24,010 nt of DNA. Source: Bog-532 sp036495425 (GTDB taxonomy: Bacteria; Actinomycetota; Actinomycetes; Streptosporangiales; Streptosporangiaceae). Positions 21,514 to 24,010 of the stretch are shown piece after piece. Both the position numbers and the translations under genes were made by a program. The stretch is from assembly GCA_036495425.1 (NCBI GenBank), contig DASXMW010000317.1:1-24010 (forward strand), given 5' to 3'. Position 1 is the first letter of the stretch. Every line of letters starts with the position of its first letter. The notes under the pieces are model-generated. The model worked only from the letters and a program-made list of their open reading frames with translations. It had not been told where the DNA came from and did not search any database.

Positions 21514-22074
21514 GTGAGCGAAGACCCAGCCGAAGCCCGGCCCGCCCCGGACCCGGAACAAGCCCCGCTGCCCGCCATCCCGGCCTCGTCCGGGGCCCTG
21601 ATCTACGGCCGGCACCGGCGGCTGCTGATCCTCAAGCCGACCTACAAGCAGGGCTGGACGATCCCGGGCGGGATCATGGAGGCCGACGGCGAGACCCCGT
21701 GGGAGGCCTGCCAGCGGGAGGTCCGTGAGGAGACCGGCCTGCGGGTGGATCAGGCCCGGCTGGCCTGCGTGGACTTCCGGCGGCCGCGTCAGGCGCGGCC
21801 GGACCGGCCGGGGCGGCCCGGCAAGCCGGAGCGGCCGGGCGGGATGAGGTTCCTGTTCGACTGCGGGACCGTGAGCGACACCGACCTGGGCGCCCTGGTC
21901 CTGCAGGAAGAGGAGATCGCCGAGAGCCGGCTGCTGCCGCTGCCCGAGGCGCTGCCGCTGCTGTCCAAGCCGGTCCGCCGCCGGGTCCGGGCCACGGTCC
22001 GGGCCACTGGCCGGGCCACCGGCGTGCTCTACCTGGAGGACGGCCATCCGGTCGAGGCGGTGAGCGCGGCGTGA
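21514..22074 (+). CDS. Nudix hydrolase
   Basis: The 186-residue protein has a Nudix box GGIMEADGETPWEACQREV followed by REETGL (about residues 51-75), with the metal-binding REVREE glutamates intact. The spacing between Gly and the first Glu of the box is one residue longer than the textbook GX5E. Nudix enzymes hydrolyse nucleoside diphosphate derivatives; substrate is not predictable here. A basic, Pro-rich insertion (RPRQARPDRPGRPGKPERPGG, about 90-110) interrupts the fold and a basic RxRATxRATGRAT stretch occurs near 155-168. GTG 21514 lies 8 nt after TAACGT. The stop overlaps the start of the formamidase gene as GTGA. Confidence 0.9.
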   Translation: MSEDPAEARPAPDPEQAPLPAIPASSGALIYGRHRRLLILKPTYKQGWTIPGGIMEADGETPWEACQREVREETGLRVDQARLACVDFRRPRQARPDRPGRPGKPERPGGMRFLFDCGTVSDTDLGALVLQEEEIAESRLLPLPEALPLLSKPVRRRVRATVRATGRATGVLYLEDGHPVEAVSAA

Positions 22075-22991
22075 GGCGGCACAGCCTGCTGCCGACCCCG
22101 GGCACGGTGACCGATGTGTTCGACCCGGGCAAACCCCCGGTGCTGACCATCGACCCCGGCGACACGGTGGTGGCCGGGTCGCTCGACGCCTCCGGCTACC
22201 TGACCCGGCAGCGATACCCGGGCGACAACCGGCCCCGCATGCTCAGCGCCGACCGCGGCCACTGCCTGACCGGGCCGATCGCGGTCACCGGGGCGCGGCC
22301 GGGTGACGTGCTGTCGGTGCGGTTCACCTCGCTGCGACCGGCCGACTGGGGCTGGACCGTGGCCGGGGGCCGGGAGACCCGGCTCACCCGCCGCCTGGGG
22401 ATCTCCGGCGCGCCGTCCTGGCTGCTGTGGGAGATCGACGACGACGGCGGCCAGGCCTTCAGCGACCGCGGCCACACCGTGCCGATCGCGCCGTTCCTGG
22501 GCGTGGTCGGGATGCCGCCCGCCGAGCCCGGTGAGCACCCGACCCGGCCGCCCCGGGCCCTGGGCGGCGGCAACATCGACTGCCGCGACCTGGTGGCCGG
22601 GTCCACCTTGTACCTGCCGGTGACGGTCCCGGGCGCGCGGCTGTGCCTGGGCGACGGGCACGCCGCCCAGGGCGACGGCGAGGTCAGCGGCACCGCCATC
22701 GAGTGCGCGATGACGACCGAGGTGGTGGTGGACCTGGAGCCGGACCCGCCGGTGCCCGGCATCCACGCCGAGACCCCGGCGGGCCGGATCACGTTCGGGT
22801 TCAGCGAGGACCTCAACCAGGCCATGGGCGACGCGCTGGACACCATGCTGAGCTGGATGCAGGCCCTGTACGGGCTGGGCCGGACCGACGCGCTGGCCCT
22901 GGCCGGGCCCACCCTCGACCTGCGGATCACCCAGGTCGCCAACGACGTGTGGGGGGTGCACGCCGTGCTGCCGGCCCGGGCCCTGCGGTGA
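22071..22991 (+). CDS. Acetamidase/formamidase family protein
   Basis: The 306-residue protein shows FmdA/AmdA hallmarks: IDPGDTVV near the N-terminus, GHCLTGPIAVTGA (about 62-75), PIAPFLGVVGMPPAEPGEH (about 139-157), GGGNIDCRDL (about 165-174) and LGDGHAAQGDGEVSGTAIEC (about 195-214), the most conserved stretch of the family. Such enzymes hydrolyse short aliphatic amides or formamide to ammonia and the acid. GTG 22071 overlaps the Nudix stop by 4 nt, so translation is coupled. A functional link to the nitrile hydratase about 11 kb away (nitrile to amide to acid) is tempting but is only inference. Confidence 0.9.
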   Translation: MRRHSLLPTPGTVTDVFDPGKPPVLTIDPGDTVVAGSLDASGYLTRQRYPGDNRPRMLSADRGHCLTGPIAVTGARPGDVLSVRFTSLRPADWGWTVAGGRETRLTRRLGISGAPSWLLWEIDDDGGQAFSDRGHTVPIAPFLGVVGMPPAEPGEHPTRPPRALGGGNIDCRDLVAGSTLYLPVTVPGARLCLGDGHAAQGDGEVSGTAIECAMTTEVVVDLEPDPPVPGIHAETPAGRITFGFSEDLNQAMGDALDTMLSWMQALYGLGRTDALALAGPTLDLRITQVANDVWGVHAVLPARALR

Positions 22992-23029
22992 GCCCCGTGG
23001 CCCGCTCGGCGATCAGGGCCGCGGACTTT

Positions 23030-23063
23030 CCCGGCAGCTCGCGCGAATGCCCGAAATGCCGGG
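23030..23063. repeat. Inverted repeat upstream of the GNAT gene
   Basis: CCCGGCA (23030-23036) and TGCCGGG (23057-23063) are perfect complements 20 nt apart, with a smaller GCCCG/CGGGC pair inside. It lies between the formamidase stop and the GNAT start and may terminate the former or serve as an operator for the latter. Confidence 0.35.
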
Positions 23064-23085
23064 CCGGACATGGCAACCTTTGACT

Positions 23086-23631
23086 GTGGCGGCTGGACCG
23101 ATCGTGGTGAGACCAGCGGAGGCACAGACCGATCTCGCCGGGATCGACGCGGTCGACGTCTCCTACTCCACCGATCGCATCTACCGGGTCCGCCACACCC
23201 GGATGGCGTTCTGGCTGGAGGAAGAGCGGTTCGAGCTGCCGGTCGAAAAGGCTGACCTGCGCCCGGCCCTGACCCTGTCCGAAGGGCTGTTCGTGGCCTG
23301 CCGGGACGACGCGATCGTCGGCTACGGCGAGCTGCGGCCGGACCCCTGGAACGGCCGGGCCCGGGTCGACAACATCTTCGTGTCCCGGCCCTGCCGCGGC
23401 CAGGGCATCGGCCGCCGCCTGATCGACGCGCTGGCCGAGCAGGCCCGGCACCAGCCGTCCGCCCGCTGCCTGTGGCTGGAGACCCAGAACGTGAACTACC
23501 CGGCCGTGCAGTTCTACCTCGCGATGGGCTTCCGGCTGTGCGGGCTGGACGAGACCCGGTACCGGCCGGACGACCCGCAGCTGCTGCCGGGCGAGATGGC
23601 CCTCTACTTCACCCGCGACCTTCCCCGCTGA
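23086..23631 (+). CDS. GNAT-family N-acetyltransferase
   Basis: The 181-residue protein has a GNAT fold: IVVRPAEAQTDLAGI, GLFVACRDDAIVGYGELRPD (beta 2-3), DNIFVSRPCRGQGIGRRLIDAL (about 97-118, with the acetyl-CoA-binding RGQGIG loop) and a C-terminal LWLETQNVNYPAVQFYLAMGFRLCG (motif B). The pattern resembles streptothricin or aminoglycoside acetyltransferase-like proteins, but the substrate is unassigned. GTG 23086 is chosen over ATG 23047 because CAACCT lies 6 nt upstream and the domain begins directly. The reading frame stays open beyond its TGA into the DUF559-like gene. Confidence 0.88.
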   Translation: MAAGPIVVRPAEAQTDLAGIDAVDVSYSTDRIYRVRHTRMAFWLEEERFELPVEKADLRPALTLSEGLFVACRDDAIVGYGELRPDPWNGRARVDNIFVSRPCRGQGIGRRLIDALAEQARHQPSARCLWLETQNVNYPAVQFYLAMGFRLCGLDETRYRPDDPQLLPGEMALYFTRDLPR

Positions 23632-23694
23632 CGGCGCCCAGCGGGTCGCCAACCGGGGCGATGGGAACATTGCACCGGCCAGGACCGGAGCGAA

Positions 23695-24010
23695 GTGCCC
23701 ATCGCCCGGGGAGGTCCGGTAGTTCTGGCCGCGCGGGCGGTGGCGGATGCGGCCCGCAGCCTGACGCTGGCCCGCGATGTCCGGGCGCTGGTGGCCCAGG
23801 CGATCCAGCAGCAGCGGTGCTCGATCCAGCTGCTGGCCACGGAGTTGGCGGAGGGACCAGCGCAGGGGTCGGCATTGCTGCGGGCCGCATTAGCGGAGGC
23901 CCGGGACGGAATCCGGTCCGTGCCCGAGGGCGATCTGCGGGTCCTGCTGCGACGCGGGCGGATCCCGATGCCAACGTTCAATGCGCGCCTGTATGACGGG
24001 AACACCCTGA
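23695..24010 (+). CDS. DUF559/AbiEi-like protein fragment, 3' end beyond window, possibly 5'-truncated
   Basis: From GTG 23695 the frame runs open to the window edge for 105 codons. It encodes VVLAARAVADAARSL, ALVAQAIQQQRCSI, SALLRAALAEARDGIRSVPE and LRVLLRRGRIPMPTFNARLYDG. These are typical of the middle of actinobacterial proteins with an AbiEi-like N-terminal region and a C-terminal DUF559 restriction-like endonuclease domain. GGAG lies four nt before the GTG. The open frame begins directly after the GNAT TGA, and residues upstream of the GTG (EHCTGQDRSE) also look family-like, so the usual N-terminal 100 or so residues seem to be missing. Codon use is less GC-biased than in neighbours (17 of 105 third positions A/T by my count) and includes a TTA leucine codon. 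Confidence 0.6.
   Translation, partial: MPIARGGPVVLAARAVADAARSLTLARDVRALVAQAIQQQRCSIQLLATELAEGPAQGSALLRAALAEARDGIRSVPEGDLRVLLRRGRIPMPTFNARLYDGNTL

Overview
This is about 24 kb of very GC-rich DNA. Coding strands show strong G/C at third codon positions, GTG starts are frequent, and many genes look leaderless. The family content (LuxR-type two-component pair, MocR-type regulator, STAS protein, GyrI-like protein, SRPBCC-SDR fusion) points to an actinomycete (Actinomycetota); I cannot name a genus. No rRNA, tRNA, CRISPR array or complete insertion sequence is visible. I count 22 genes: 21 complete and one running off the right edge. Genes are dense on both strands, with no gene-free gap over 300 bp.

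Layout. (1) 45-4927, minus: a UvrA-like ABC ATPase without the UvrB-binding domain, then an ABC exporter ATPase and its large permease, resembling a drug self-resistance unit. (2) 4991-6742: a DMT-family membrane transporter divergent from an acyl-ACP thioesterase-like gene. (3) 6718-10393, minus: an overlapping four-gene operon of ABC ATPase, ABC-2 permease, LuxR-type sensor kinase and response regulator. (4) 10589-11726, minus: a cobalt-type nitrile hydratase alpha subunit preceded by two short genes encoding the N- and C-terminal halves of the beta subunit, the split arrangement known from thiocyanate hydrolase and toyocamycin nitrile hydratase. (5) 11757-15624: an S33 peptidase-like hydrolase, a GyrI-like protein, a membrane-anchored unknown, and a divergent MocR-type regulator with palindromic sites at its start. 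(6) 15695-20932: a SAM methyltransferase, a metal-dependent amidohydrolase, acetoacetyl-CoA synthetase and an SRPBCC-SDR fusion. (7) 20962-24010: an STAS protein, a Nudix hydrolase overlapping an acetamidase/formamidase, a GNAT acetyltransferase, and a DUF559-like gene that looks truncated at its 5' side.

The most unusual signal is an 18-nt sequence, CTGATAACAGCAAGAAGC on the minus strand. It is far less GC-rich than its surroundings and occurs four times, perfectly conserved and in one orientation, always at or just past the 3' end of a minus-strand gene. In two copies its TGATAA supplies the gene's own stop codon plus an immediate second in-frame stop. A third copy lies exactly 16 codons beyond one of these, again in frame. 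It looks like a stop-codon-embedded 3'-end element whose function I cannot assign.

A second theme is compact, probably leaderless promoters: a TANNNT-like -10 box sits 6-8 nt before the GTG/ATG of most first-in-operon genes, including overlapping divergent pairs at 11727-11756 and 17334-17392.
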